Source: an uncultured Pelagibacteraceae bacterium (GTDB taxonomy: Bacteria; Pseudomonadota; Alphaproteobacteria; Pelagibacterales; Pelagibacteraceae). Taken from it: a DNA stretch of 64,000 nt. Positions 33,247-41,922 of the stretch are shown piece after piece; the stretch's first letter is position 1; every line of letters starts with the position of its first letter. The stretch covers positions 1-64,000 of the forward strand of contig CACLKR010000001.1 in NCBI GenBank assembly GCA_902607625.1. The letters are read 5' to 3'. The notes under the pieces are model-generated. The model did not search any database. It had not been told where the DNA came from and saw nothing but the letters and a program-made list of their open reading frames with translations. Position numbers and translations under genes: made by a program.

Positions 33247-35301
33247 TTAAATACTAACAGCTTTTCTGTGAAAATACTGAGCTCCACCAGTTCTTTGAAT
33301 GCACTTTACAATACCGGAAACTGTATCTCCGTATCTTTTAAAAGCATCACGTTTGAGGTCTAGTGTATCTTGCTCGTATTTAAAATCAATCATAACTGAT
33401 TTTTCATCATAAAAATCTTTTAAGCTTTTATCTTCTAGTGTCTTTAACCATGAATAAATATCGTATTTAAACTCAAACTTTTTGCTTAATTCTAAATTAT
33501 CTTTAAAATTAAATGAATCAAAAGTCATACACTTAATATACTTCTTCAATTCTTCTAACTCATCATTGATGTTAGCTGCAGGAGCTACATAGCTTGCTAT
33601 AATTCCATGTGATTCTATAAATTCTTTAGATAAAGAAACAACATTATCGATCAAAGTTTGTGTTTGATCAGCCATTATCATTGTAACATGTGAGTAAACA
33701 ACATTTCTTCCTTCCTCACCATTAATAAGTTTTTTATAATTTTCTTCTTTGGAGTAATATTTAACCATTTCTTCCTCTGAATCCCATAGTTCAGATTTTG
33801 ACTCTTCAATGAAGCTTTTGAAAATTTTCTTTATTGGATCATCAAATTTATCCATATTTTTGTATAAATATTTTATCCAATCAGATCTTTTTAAACCAAT
33901 TGACAATACATATTTCTTCAATGCTTCAAATGTATTTCCATTAAAACACAAATTTGCTATTAAAGTTAATTTTCTTGATTTAATATATTCGTCAAAAGAA
34001 AAATCTTTTGTTGCGACGCCAACTTTTTCATAGTCAAAGACATAGCTGTCGTTAGTATACTTTCCATAATCGAGAGGAACTATTCTCGACTTAATATTAT
34101 ATCCGTGATCTTCAATATATTTTTTATTATCGGCATATGGTGTTCCGTGAAGTATTTGAATTGTATGATTTTCAACTTTAGTGACATCTGTATCTAGCAA
34201 ATCTGAAAACCCTTTTGTAAAAGAAGCAAAAGTTTCTCCTGGAAGAGGTGATATAATTTCACCGTGTTGGGCTCTACCTTGTGATTTTAATTCTGTAGCA
34301 ATAGCTTTATAGTGATCTAATTTTATATTAGCTCTTGATATATTTTCTAAAACTTTAGGGTCCATTGATTGAACGGCCATACTTATATTCATAGTCTCGC
34401 CTAATAATCTTGTAGCCTCTATTATTCTTTCTTTACTATTTTTTCCAGTCCAAACGCTTACAGATTTTGGCCAATTATATTTTTGTTTTAATGAATATAT
34501 TAATTCAGCTGTTTTAGCATCCCTTGGGATCATACCAAAATTGTTATCACAAATCGTAACATGTCTTACATCAAATTTATTTGCCATTTTTGCAACATAA
34601 GTAAATTCTTCCGCAACATATTCATTACTGAATTGATTCACTTTATTATAATACGCATCTCCAGCATTGCAAAAATTACACCTAAATGGGCAACCGCGCG
34701 CGGTTTCTACTAATATACTGAGTTTTTGAGAGAAAAATTTATCTAGCAAACCAGTTGAGTATGGCGATGGAATTTCGTCTAAATATTTAATTCTTTTAAT
34801 TTTTTCTCCACAAATTAATTCACCATCTTTTCTTAAGAATTGACATCCCGCAATTGGATCAACAAACATTTTTTTGATGTCTCTTCCGCAAGTAAGTGCT
34901 CTTTCAACTATTTTGGCAAATGATTTTTCACCTTCATAAAAAATATGAATATCCATATTGGGTCTCTTTTCATGAAAAAATTTTTGATTATAAGCATCAT
35001 AAGGATAATTTGTTCCTCCAAATACTGTAAGAATATTTTTATCAATAGATTTAACATAGTTTGCAAAATGATAACTTAAATTACAATTCCAACTGTAATT
35101 ACTGCATCCAAGAATGTCGGGTTTTTCTTTATCAATAGCCTCTTTAAGTTCCTCTGGAAATTTAAATAGTTTAATATCTACTTCATCTTTGAAATTTTTC
35201 AAACAGTAAGAACCGATTACTCCAATGTTAAGAGGAAATGCTTCCGTTGCTATACCTAGGCCAGTATGTGTTAAATCTGCAAGATAAATTTTTAATTTCA
35301 T
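33247..35301 (-). CDS. B12-binding-type radical SAM protein, copy 1
   Basis: Radical SAM enzyme with an N-terminal cobalamin-binding-like domain. In the 684-residue protein the Rossmann-like domain (about residues 30-160) includes DILGCSNYSWNCNLS and VFGGTNYPYD and lacks the DxHxxG histidine motif, as is common in class B radical SAM methylases. The cluster motif CPFRCNFC (C-x3-C-x2-C) lies in VETARGCPFRCNFCNAGD near residue 205. The long C-terminal region is unassigned. A GGGAG Shine-Dalgarno 7 bases before 35301 decides this start over the ATG at 35307. It is paralogous to the protein at 39692-41719. The substrate is unknown, perhaps a surface-glycan precursor. Confidence 0.82.
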   Translation of the reverse strand: MKLKIYLADLTHTGLGIATEAFPLNIGVIGSYCLKNFKDEVDIKLFKFPEELKEAIDKEKPDILGCSNYSWNCNLSYHFANYVKSIDKNILTVFGGTNYPYDAYNQKFFHEKRPNMDIHIFYEGEKSFAKIVERALTCGRDIKKMFVDPIAGCQFLRKDGELICGEKIKRIKYLDEIPSPYSTGLLDKFFSQKLSILVETARGCPFRCNFCNAGDAYYNKVNQFSNEYVAEEFTYVAKMANKFDVRHVTICDNNFGMIPRDAKTAELIYSLKQKYNWPKSVSVWTGKNSKERIIEATRLLGETMNISMAVQSMDPKVLENISRANIKLDHYKAIATELKSQGRAQHGEIISPLPGETFASFTKGFSDLLDTDVTKVENHTIQILHGTPYADNKKYIEDHGYNIKSRIVPLDYGKYTNDSYVFDYEKVGVATKDFSFDEYIKSRKLTLIANLCFNGNTFEALKKYVLSIGLKRSDWIKYLYKNMDKFDDPIKKIFKSFIEESKSELWDSEEEMVKYYSKEENYKKLINGEEGRNVVYSHVTMIMADQTQTLIDNVVSLSKEFIESHGIIASYVAPAANINDELEELKKYIKCMTFDSFNFKDNLELSKKFEFKYDIYSWLKTLEDKSLKDFYDEKSVMIDFKYEQDTLDLKRDAFKRYGDTVSGIVKCIQRTGGAQYFHRKAVSI

Positions 35302-35346
35302 ATACATTCTCCCTAATGTGCTTCAGGGTATAAGCAAATATATAAC

Positions 35347-35413
35347 AAATCACATAAGTTTTTCAACTTATATATATAGCTAATACTATTTATGAGTAGT
35401 CCAAATGTGATTT
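35347..35413 (-). ncRNA. Candidate structured leader RNA of the radical SAM gene
   Basis: On the minus strand, 46 bases before the radical SAM start, AAATCACAT (35405-35413) pairs perfectly with ATGTGATTT (35347-35355). Inside lie two hairpins: TACT/AGTA around CATAAAT, and ATAAGTT/AACTTAT closed by a GAAA tetraloop (35354-35371). This would fold as a three-way junction. It matches no riboswitch family that I recognise. The structure rests on base pairing in a single sequence. Confidence 0.35.
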
Positions 35414-35453
35414 TTATCAACGTTTATTTGTAAAATAAATATGTCTTTGGGTT

Positions 35454-36224
35454 TTAATTTTTTATTTTTATATTTTGCTCTAATTTGATTTTTTTAGTTA
35501 GTGAATTATTTTTATCATAAAGTAATTTAAATTTAATTAAATTATTTATTTTAATTTTAACATTTTTAATATTTCTTACCTCAACATTATCAGCTACAAC
35601 ACTAACAGGTCTTTTTTTAGTATCTAGATTATTAACTTGTATTAAAGAAGATGAAGGTACAACTTTTCCTTCCCACCTTCTTGGTCTGAATGGGCTAATA
35701 GGGGTAATCGCAAGTTCTTTAGAATTTAACGATAAAATTGGACCTCTTACTGATAAGTTGTATGCAGTACTTCCTGCTGGTGTAGAAATAAGAATACCAT
35801 CACAAATTAATTTATTAATTAATATTTTTTTTCCATTTTTAACTTGTAAAGATGCTGTTTGTTTGGTTTGCCTTAATAGCGAAACTTCATTTATTGCAAT
35901 AGCTGTAGAAAACTTTCCGGACTTAGTTAACGCTTTCATTTGTAAGGGCGAAATTGTAAGTAATTTAGCTTCAGAGACAATTTTGTTGATATTGGGTGTT
36001 TTATATTTATTCATTAAAAAACCAAATGATCCTCTGTTTATTCCATAAAAAGGTTTATTATACTTTTGATATTTTTTTAAAGTTTGAAGCATGAATCCGT
36101 CCCCCCCTAAAACAATGATCACTTTGCATGCTTTTGAAGAATAATTTTTATATTTATTAAATAAAGACTTCTTTAATTTATTATTTTTTTTCTCGTTATC
36201 AATAATGAAGCAAAATTTATTCAT
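35454..36224 (-). CDS. nadK: NAD kinase
   Basis: Phosphorylates NAD to NADP. The 256-residue protein has the GGDG motif in IIVLGGDGFMLQTL (near residue 40), YGINRGSFGFLMN, NEVSLLR and the nucleotide-binding DGILISTPAGSTAYNLSVRGP near residue 145. The ATG at 36224 is chosen over a TTG six bases earlier. It overlaps the GT17-type gene by 8 bases (36217-36224), so a housekeeping gene is embedded in a glycan transcript. Lysine and asparagine content is very high, as elsewhere in this window. Confidence 0.94.
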   Translation of the reverse strand: MNKFCFIIDNEKKNNKLKKSLFNKYKNYSSKACKVIIVLGGDGFMLQTLKKYQKYNKPFYGINRGSFGFLMNKYKTPNINKIVSEAKLLTISPLQMKALTKSGKFSTAIAINEVSLLRQTKQTASLQVKNGKKILINKLICDGILISTPAGSTAYNLSVRGPILSLNSKELAITPISPFRPRRWEGKVVPSSSLIQVNNLDTKKRPVSVVADNVEVRNIKNVKIKINNLIKFKLLYDKNNSLTKKIKLEQNIKIKN

Positions 36225-37113
36225 GGTCAAACCATTCAGAATATTTATTAATATTTTCTTTTAAAAATAATGGCATGAGATCTATTGATAATCTTTTAAG
36301 TTTAAATTCTTTAGAAAATTTATAATCTTTAGATTTGACTTTATGGTCATAAATTATTGACTTTCTTTTTACAAGGTCAGCAATATTTGGTAAGTTTTTT
36401 TTTGCTAATTTATATTCATCGTGATGTTCTTGATTTAAAAGTTTAATTTCAATATCCTCTGGTGTTTTTAGTTGAGAAAAATGCCAACCCCCGTTCTCAA
36501 TTATTTTTACATTTTGATATTTTGTTCTTGAGAAAAATGTATCAAGTCTAAAAAAGGGATATTTTTTTCCCTTTACTTCTCTCAACCAACTTAAAGAGAT
36601 AAGATCTTTTTTCTTGCATCCCTTGGTTCCGTACCACGCTATCCGATCACAAAAAAGATTAAATTTATAATAAAATAATTTCTGTTTAAAAATTATTATG
36701 CTATTTTGACTATCTTTAAAATTAAAATTGTCAAAATTTGGAATTTCGTCATTATCACTATAAAATATATAATCCTCACCATCTGCTTCGCTTAAAGATT
36801 CTGCTATTTTATTTCTCTGATAAGCAATCCTTTTAATGCTATTTTTTCTCATATCGCTTTTATTTTCGAAAAGCTTTTGATCTCCTTTTTGATAAACAAT
36901 ACCATCGGGTTCATTCTCAACCACTAAATAAATTATTTTTTTCTTAAATTCAGTAAATTTATTTATATTAAAATTTAATTTTTTCCTTTCTCCACTATGA
37001 GAATATTTTGCTTCAGCAATTATAAATTTATCAACATGCTTGTTAAGTATATTAAACCTAACTTCTAACATTAAATTTTCATCAAAAAATGTTGTGCAGT
37101 CAAAGACTTTCAT
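36217..37113 (-). CDS. Family 17 glycosyltransferase-like protein
   Basis: Resembles glycosyltransferase family 17, known from the beta-1,4-N-acetylglucosaminyltransferase III of eukaryotes and found in bacterial glycan loci. The 298-residue protein starts KVFDCTTFFDENLMLEVRFNIL, then has FIIAEAKYSHSGERK and the putative metal-binding acidic cluster FYSDNDEIPN near residue 120; GGWHFSQLKTPEDIEIK near residue 210 is also typical of the family. It follows tRNA-Leu by 9 bases and overlaps nadK. Donor and acceptor sugars are unknown. Confidence 0.82.
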   Translation of the reverse strand: MKVFDCTTFFDENLMLEVRFNILNKHVDKFIIAEAKYSHSGERKKLNFNINKFTEFKKKIIYLVVENEPDGIVYQKGDQKLFENKSDMRKNSIKRIAYQRNKIAESLSEADGEDYIFYSDNDEIPNFDNFNFKDSQNSIIIFKQKLFYYKFNLFCDRIAWYGTKGCKKKDLISLSWLREVKGKKYPFFRLDTFFSRTKYQNVKIIENGGWHFSQLKTPEDIEIKLLNQEHHDEYKLAKKNLPNIADLVKRKSIIYDHKVKSKDYKFSKEFKLKRLSIDLMPLFLKENINKYSEWFDHE

Positions 37114-37122
37114 TATTTCTTA

Positions 37123-37208
37123 TGGTGCCCTCGGCCAGACTCGAACTGGCACTCCCAAACGGGCAAGGATTTTAAGTCCTTTGTGTCTACCAATTTCACC
37201 ACGAGGGC
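37123..37208 (-). tRNA. tRNA-Leu (TAA)
   Basis: An 86-base class II tRNA on the minus strand: acceptor GCCCTCG with CGAGGGC, anticodon loop CTTAAAA (anticodon TAA), a long variable arm, T arm GGTTCGAGTCT-like, and encoded CCA at 37123-37125. It lies between the methyltransferase and GT17 genes. Confidence 0.96.
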
Positions 37209-37260
37209 ACATATTTTTATTGAATCCAATCAATAACCTATTTGACCTTGTTCTGTCATT

Positions 37261-38232
37261 CTAGTTTTTTTTAAATATTGCTCTTAGATGGTTACCAGAA
37301 TCCATATGGTCAAAAAACGTTTGTAAAACCTGATAATTATCGTAGAGAAAATGTGAAAATTGCTTATTTCCATTATCTCTTTCGTGTGCATATATATCGC
37401 CGATATCCAAACCTGCTGTCTTAAAATAAATTGTGGAAAAAGATTTTTCACCTAATTTGTTAATAGATTTTTCATTAAAATAGTGAAGGTGAATAGGAGG
37501 TGTTACATTATTTTGACGTTCCTTCATATAATCAAATCCTATTGAATTCGCGTTTGGAGTATAAATTAACAAAATACCATCTTTTTTCAATAGTTTAAAA
37601 AATTCCTTAAATGTTTCTCTTGGTTCGGCAACATGTTCGATAACATCAAATGCAGTTATTATATCAAATGAACTACTTTTAAAATTACTTATGTCGCTAT
37701 CAACTTTAATTTTTAATAAGTTTGATGTGAATTTAGCCAAATTTCTTGTAGGTTCAAAACCCGCAACTTCGTAGGTTTTTCTGGCATGTTCAAGAAACCA
37801 CCCAGTTCCACAACCAAAATCTAGTAATGTTCCTTTATCTTTAAATTTTTTTAGCAAATTTACTCTCTCTTTAGCAAATCTTTCAATTCTATATTTCCGC
37901 ATTTTGTCATATATGGTAAGAGATCTGTTTTTATGTTCTTCGTTTTCATAAGCCTCAGAAATTATTTTGGGACGGCGACTTACATATCCATGAGTGCAGG
38001 TTTTACAGCGTCTTATAAAATTTCCATTTTTTTTCATCCAATCTTCATAATGTTGTTCACCACAAATTGGACAATTTGAAACTTCAACCCACCCACTTTT
38101 AGAAGATACTATTTCATTAATAGTACGCAACAATGATTCGATTTTTTCATGAAAACCTTTTGGACGCATTTCATCTAAATCAATAGACTTTGCTAATTCA
38201 AAAAAATTATTTTTTTCTGATATATTCTTCAT
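37261..38232 (-). CDS. SAM-dependent methyltransferase with N-terminal zinc ribbon
   Basis: Class I methyltransferase of the Methyltransf_23 type, 323 residues. An N-terminal zinc-ribbon-like module has NCPICGEQHYEDW and RRCKTCTHGYV (two Cys pairs, about residues 53-83), and the SAM-binding loop GTLLDFGCGTGWFLEHA is near residue 134, followed by DVIEHVAEP. This layout is common in glycan and natural-product loci. A good Shine-Dalgarno, AGGAG, lies 7 bases before the ATG, which is rare in this window. An internally deleted remnant of a second copy is at 41771-41870. The substrate is unknown. Confidence 0.85.
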   Translation of the reverse strand: MKNISEKNNFFELAKSIDLDEMRPKGFHEKIESLLRTINEIVSSKSGWVEVSNCPICGEQHYEDWMKKNGNFIRRCKTCTHGYVSRRPKIISEAYENEEHKNRSLTIYDKMRKYRIERFAKERVNLLKKFKDKGTLLDFGCGTGWFLEHARKTYEVAGFEPTRNLAKFTSNLLKIKVDSDISNFKSSSFDIITAFDVIEHVAEPRETFKEFFKLLKKDGILLIYTPNANSIGFDYMKERQNNVTPPIHLHYFNEKSINKLGEKSFSTIYFKTAGLDIGDIYAHERDNGNKQFSHFLYDNYQVLQTFFDHMDSGNHLRAIFKKN

Positions 38233-38503
38233 TAAAGAGCTCCTAAAAAATTAAACTACTAAAAAAAATTGATCATTTAAGACAACTTTCCAAAATGAAT
38301 ACTAAATTTGACAACATGATTAATAAGTATCAATGTTACAATAGATAGTTTAGGTAGATTTATCAACATTTTGTCGCATATATATATTATTTACCAAATT
38401 ATTATTTAATTAATATATATAGTATCGATATTTATATTAAATTTTCTAAAAATAAAAGCCTATTAATTTTATAGCTTAAATAAAACTGTGATAGTAATTA
38501 AAT

Positions 38504-39559
38504 ATGAAACTTAGCAATAATTCTTTAAATATAATTTATCTATGCCATGCCGAAAAAGGGCCCTCTGGTGGAGCCAAAATAATATACAAACATTCAGATT
38601 TAATTAACAAATTAAAAAAACGATTTACTTCACAAGTTTTACACATTAAAAAAAAGAAATCTAAAAAATGGAGTAATTCATTAAGTAAAGTTTTTAGAAG
38701 TAAAGGACCTAAATATACTGGTTGGAGTTCTAAAGATATTACCGTCAAAAAGGATTTTAAATTTAATTGGTTTAAGAATAATATCAAAGTTAAAAATGAT
38801 TTTAATTTTGATAAAAAAAAGGACTTTATAATTATACCAGAATTATATGCACATTTTGCAAATGATTTATGCATAAAGAAAAAAATTCCATATGCAATAT
38901 TTGCTCAAAATGGTTATTGTCTCAATCCAACCAATGATTATCAATCTTTGGACAAAGCTTATAAAAATGCAAAATTTGTTTTATCCTATGGAAAAGATAT
39001 TACCAAATGTGTAAAGTCAGCATTTCCCTTTTGTAGTAATAAAATTCAAGAAAGCGCATATTCTCTAGATAAAAAAGATTTTAATTTTTCAGTTAAAAAA
39101 ATTAACATGATTACATATATGCCCAGAGAATTTCCTGAGCATTCATCACATTTAATGTTCTTTTTAAGACATTATTTACCAAAGAATTGGCAGATAAAAA
39201 CTCTTCATAATTTAAAGGAAAAAGAAATATATAAGCATCTTTTAAAATCAAAAATATTTCTATCTTTTTGTCAACTCAAAGGCTTACCATTGCCACCGGT
39301 TGAAGCTGCAATAGCAGGTAATAAGGTAATTGGCTATACTGGTGAAGCGGGCAAGGAATATTGGCATGAACCTGTTTTTACTGAAATACCAGTTGGCAAC
39401 TTCTCAAAATTTTCTTTTGAAATCTTAAAATCCATAAAAAATAAGAAAAAAAATAAAAAATTTAAATCTACAAGAGAGAAATTAATAAAAAAATTTTCTC
39501 CAGAATTGGAAATTTTTAGAATGAAAATTATGCTAAATAAAATATATTCTTTTTTCTAG
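38504..39559 (+). CDS. GT-B-fold glycosyltransferase (family 4-like)
   Basis: A 351-residue protein with GT-B features. The N-terminal half has IYLCHAEKGPSGGAKIIYKH, with the glycine-rich loop of family 4 enzymes near residue 25; the donor-binding half has KSKIFLSFCQLKGLPLPPVE, followed by an EAAIAGNKVIGY-type strand and GEAGKEYW near residues 270-290. The match is divergent, so the family is tentative. It has a 271-base upstream region shared with the divergent methyltransferase gene, in which I see no clear promoter or structure. A glycosyltransferase-9 remnant follows 22 bases downstream. Confidence 0.68.
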   Translation: MKLSNNSLNIIYLCHAEKGPSGGAKIIYKHSDLINKLKKRFTSQVLHIKKKKSKKWSNSLSKVFRSKGPKYTGWSSKDITVKKDFKFNWFKNNIKVKNDFNFDKKKDFIIIPELYAHFANDLCIKKKIPYAIFAQNGYCLNPTNDYQSLDKAYKNAKFVLSYGKDITKCVKSAFPFCSNKIQESAYSLDKKDFNFSVKKINMITYMPREFPEHSSHLMFFLRHYLPKNWQIKTLHNLKEKEIYKHLLKSKIFLSFCQLKGLPLPPVEAAIAGNKVIGYTGEAGKEYWHEPVFTEIPVGNFSKFSFEILKSIKNKKKNKKFKSTREKLIKKFSPELEIFRMKIMLNKIYSFF

Positions 39560-39581
39560 CTTGCTCGAAAATATTATTACA

Positions 39582-39672
39582 ATGATTAACCGATTGCTTT
39601 TATATAATCCTGATGATGGTCTTGGTGATGCTATCTAGTTATTTCCTCTAATATTAAGTCTTAAAAATCCAA
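39582..39672 (+). pseudogene. 5' remnant of a family 9 glycosyltransferase gene
   Basis: The 18 codons from 39582 read MINRLLLYNPDDGLGDAI and align without gaps to the start of the intact gene at 41923 (MINRILLYNSGGGVGDAL), with 12 identities. A TAG at 39636-39638 sits where the intact gene has Gln, and the frame beyond it continues the match (LFPLILSLKN versus ILPLFNTLKN). Homology then ends at the 3' end of radical SAM copy 2. This is a truncated, dead duplicate. Confidence 0.82.
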
Positions 39673-39691
39673 CTAGGAAATTGGCTAAAAA

Positions 39692-41719
39692 TTATTGATT
39701 TCGTTCAAAACTTCGAAATACCAAATTAAGATTTGTTTGTTGAAGCATTCTTCCTAAACCAAGAGCGTGATTGGAATACAATTTTTGTTGGTTCGTTATA
39801 TGCTCTTGTTGCTTATTAGTGTGAAAAAATTTTAACTGAATTGGGGTTTTTAATTTTGAAATAGAATTAGGATTCAGAAAGTATTCTGATTTATGAATCG
39901 ATTCAAAATCATATTCAAACTCACCAAGCAAAACTGATTCGGTATTATTTAGTGGTATGTTTTTGCGCATAAGCGTAAATCTTTTCAGGTCAGTTAAATA
40001 GTTTTCAATTAGTGGAGTAAGTATGCCTTTTTGTTTGATAACTCTTTTAACAGATTCAAATATCAAATCTGATATATCTTTAAATTCATTGAATAAAAGA
40101 GAGCTATGCAAAAACAATTCATTTGTACCTAGTTCTCCATTTATATATTTATTTATTACATTTGGTAACAGAACATATTCATTTGCTTTCTCTCTGGTAT
40201 CAAAAAGATCCTCGGTAGTTTCAGTAACAAAACTTTCTATAATCTTTTTGACCTTTTTTGTGTACATCTCTTCATGATCTTTAATGTAAAGTAGACAATC
40301 AAATGGAGATACACCCATAGCTCTTTGCATAGAATGAATTTCATTGAATATATTATTATTATAGAAAGTTTTAATAATTAAATTCATTATTCGACACTCA
40401 ACATAGTCATTCATAGAAAGAGTGTTGCTACCAACAACAATTTCTTCTATTTCGGCAACTGGATGTTCTTCGTTTAATATATTATAATTACCAACATTAC
40501 CTGGAAGTGTTCTAAATTTAGTTACTAATCCGTATTTTTCACGATCTCTTTTTGAAGCCATCTCAGTACCCGTCAATAACATTGCTTGGTGCATTCTTAA
40601 ATTGTTTACGTTTTTCTCAACTCCTAAACGTAGAGATTCAAAATGTTTTTCCTTGGTATCGCTAGGTAGCCCAAGTATGATTTCTGTATAAGTTCTATTG
40701 GTCTTTTGCTTATTACCAAAATCAATTAAATCCTGATAAGCAGAAATTGATATATTGCTTCTTTTAATTGCTTTAAGTACATCAGGATCGCTGGATTGAA
40801 TAACTCCACCCATAGACCATCCTTTCATTATGCTTGCAATATTTATAATTCGTTTAGGCATATTTTTTCCAGCAGGGGCGTCTACTGAAATAGGATAGTT
40901 ATAATTCTTTTGTATATTAGCTATCTCTTTGGCCGTTTCCATATCTTGTTTGTACATACCGAAATTTAGGTCGGTAACAATAAGTTCATCAACCTTGTTA
41001 ATATTTTTTGCAATGAGTTGTAATTCTTCCCGTGTTCTTTGTGATTCGTATCTATTTACTTTACTTTTAATACTAAGCCCATCCGCACAAAAGGTACAAG
41101 TAAATGGACAACCGCGAGTTGTCTCAATCATCGGTATTAAAGGAAGCTGGAAACTTTGATTTAAAGCTCCAGTAAGATAGGGAGAGGGAAGAATATTGAT
41201 ATCTTTAATTCGTTCTATTGAACCAGTAATTAGTTTGTCATCATATATATAGCAAGTATTAATTATTTTTTTTCCAAGTTTTTTCAGTTGTTTAACATTG
41301 AAGTTATTCTCACTAAGTGCTTTTACCAGATCTACAAAACCAAGCTCTCCTTCTAATTCAATATAAAAGTCTATTGCAGATTTTTTCTTTAGAAAATCTA
41401 ATTTTTCATTTTCATCTGTTGGAAAGTTCGGTCCACCAAAAACGGTCACTACATTTGGATCTCTCTGTTTTGCTAAAAGAGCAAATTTATGTCCCAATTC
41501 CAAATTCCAACTATAGTTAGAAAAACTAAATATAGTTGGAGATATGCTCCTAAGTTCTTCTTCCAAATGAGTGGGTAACTTAAATAGTTTGAAATCAAAT
41601 TCATTCCCAAAAATTTTTTTAGCATAAGCATAGATATAGCTTGCTCCCAATGGAAAACCATTTGCACCAATTCCTTGAGCGGTATGTGTTAAATCAGAAA
41701 TCCAAATAGCTTTTTTCAT
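39692..41719 (-). CDS. B12-binding-type radical SAM protein, copy 2
   Basis: A 675-residue paralogue of the protein at 33247-35301, matching along the whole length: ISDLTHTAQGIGANGFPLGA at the start (copy 1 has LADLTHTGLGIATEAFPLNI), SFSNYSWNLELGHKF, VFGGPNFPTD and the cluster motif CPFTCTFC in ETTRGCPFTCTFCADG near residue 210. Like copy 1 it lacks DxHxxG. LPSPYLTGAL and the GLPSDTKEKHF region are also shared in pattern. It is preceded on its strand by the methyltransferase remnant and followed by the glycosyltransferase-9 remnant, marking it as part of a duplicated block. Divergence between copies suggests different substrates. Confidence 0.82.
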   Translation of the reverse strand: MKKAIWISDLTHTAQGIGANGFPLGASYIYAYAKKIFGNEFDFKLFKLPTHLEEELRSISPTIFSFSNYSWNLELGHKFALLAKQRDPNVVTVFGGPNFPTDENEKLDFLKKKSAIDFYIELEGELGFVDLVKALSENNFNVKQLKKLGKKIINTCYIYDDKLITGSIERIKDINILPSPYLTGALNQSFQLPLIPMIETTRGCPFTCTFCADGLSIKSKVNRYESQRTREELQLIAKNINKVDELIVTDLNFGMYKQDMETAKEIANIQKNYNYPISVDAPAGKNMPKRIINIASIMKGWSMGGVIQSSDPDVLKAIKRSNISISAYQDLIDFGNKQKTNRTYTEIILGLPSDTKEKHFESLRLGVEKNVNNLRMHQAMLLTGTEMASKRDREKYGLVTKFRTLPGNVGNYNILNEEHPVAEIEEIVVGSNTLSMNDYVECRIMNLIIKTFYNNNIFNEIHSMQRAMGVSPFDCLLYIKDHEEMYTKKVKKIIESFVTETTEDLFDTREKANEYVLLPNVINKYINGELGTNELFLHSSLLFNEFKDISDLIFESVKRVIKQKGILTPLIENYLTDLKRFTLMRKNIPLNNTESVLLGEFEYDFESIHKSEYFLNPNSISKLKTPIQLKFFHTNKQQEHITNQQKLYSNHALGLGRMLQQTNLNLVFRSFERNQ

Positions 41720-41770
41720 TATGTTATTTTTATTATTATAAAATTCTTAATAGTAGTTGATTGGATCGAA

Positions 41771-41870
41771 TCGATAACCTATTTGACCTTGTCCTGTCAT
41801 TCTAGTTTTTTTTGATATACTTTTCATTAAAGAACTCCTAAGAAATTAAACTACTAAAAAAAATTGACAT
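41771..41870 (-). pseudogene. Internally deleted remnant of a second methyltransferase gene
   Basis: 41771-41813 is nearly identical to 37230-37272 (the 3' end and downstream flank of the intact methyltransferase gene), while 41814-41870 matches 38221-38276 (its first codons, Shine-Dalgarno AGGAG and upstream region). The about 950 bases between are missing. The join falls in a run of A residues: the first codons read MKSISK and run straight into the AAAAAAAACTAG found at the intact gene's stop. A deletion between homopolymer runs explains it. Confidence 0.85.
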
Positions 41871-41922
41871 TGTCGATTAAACTTTTTACCATTTCTCTTA
41901 TAATGAGTGTTATATTTATATA

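Noticed and set aside
38233-38503. A sigma-70 promoter TTGACA...TACAAT at 38308-38342 upstream of the GT-B gene
   Set aside because: The spacer would be 23 bases, too long for a normal promoter.
41771-41827. A short fused peptide frame starting MKSISKKT in the methyltransferase scar
   Set aside because: It is explained by an internal deletion; downstream codons come from non-coding flank, so no function is expected.
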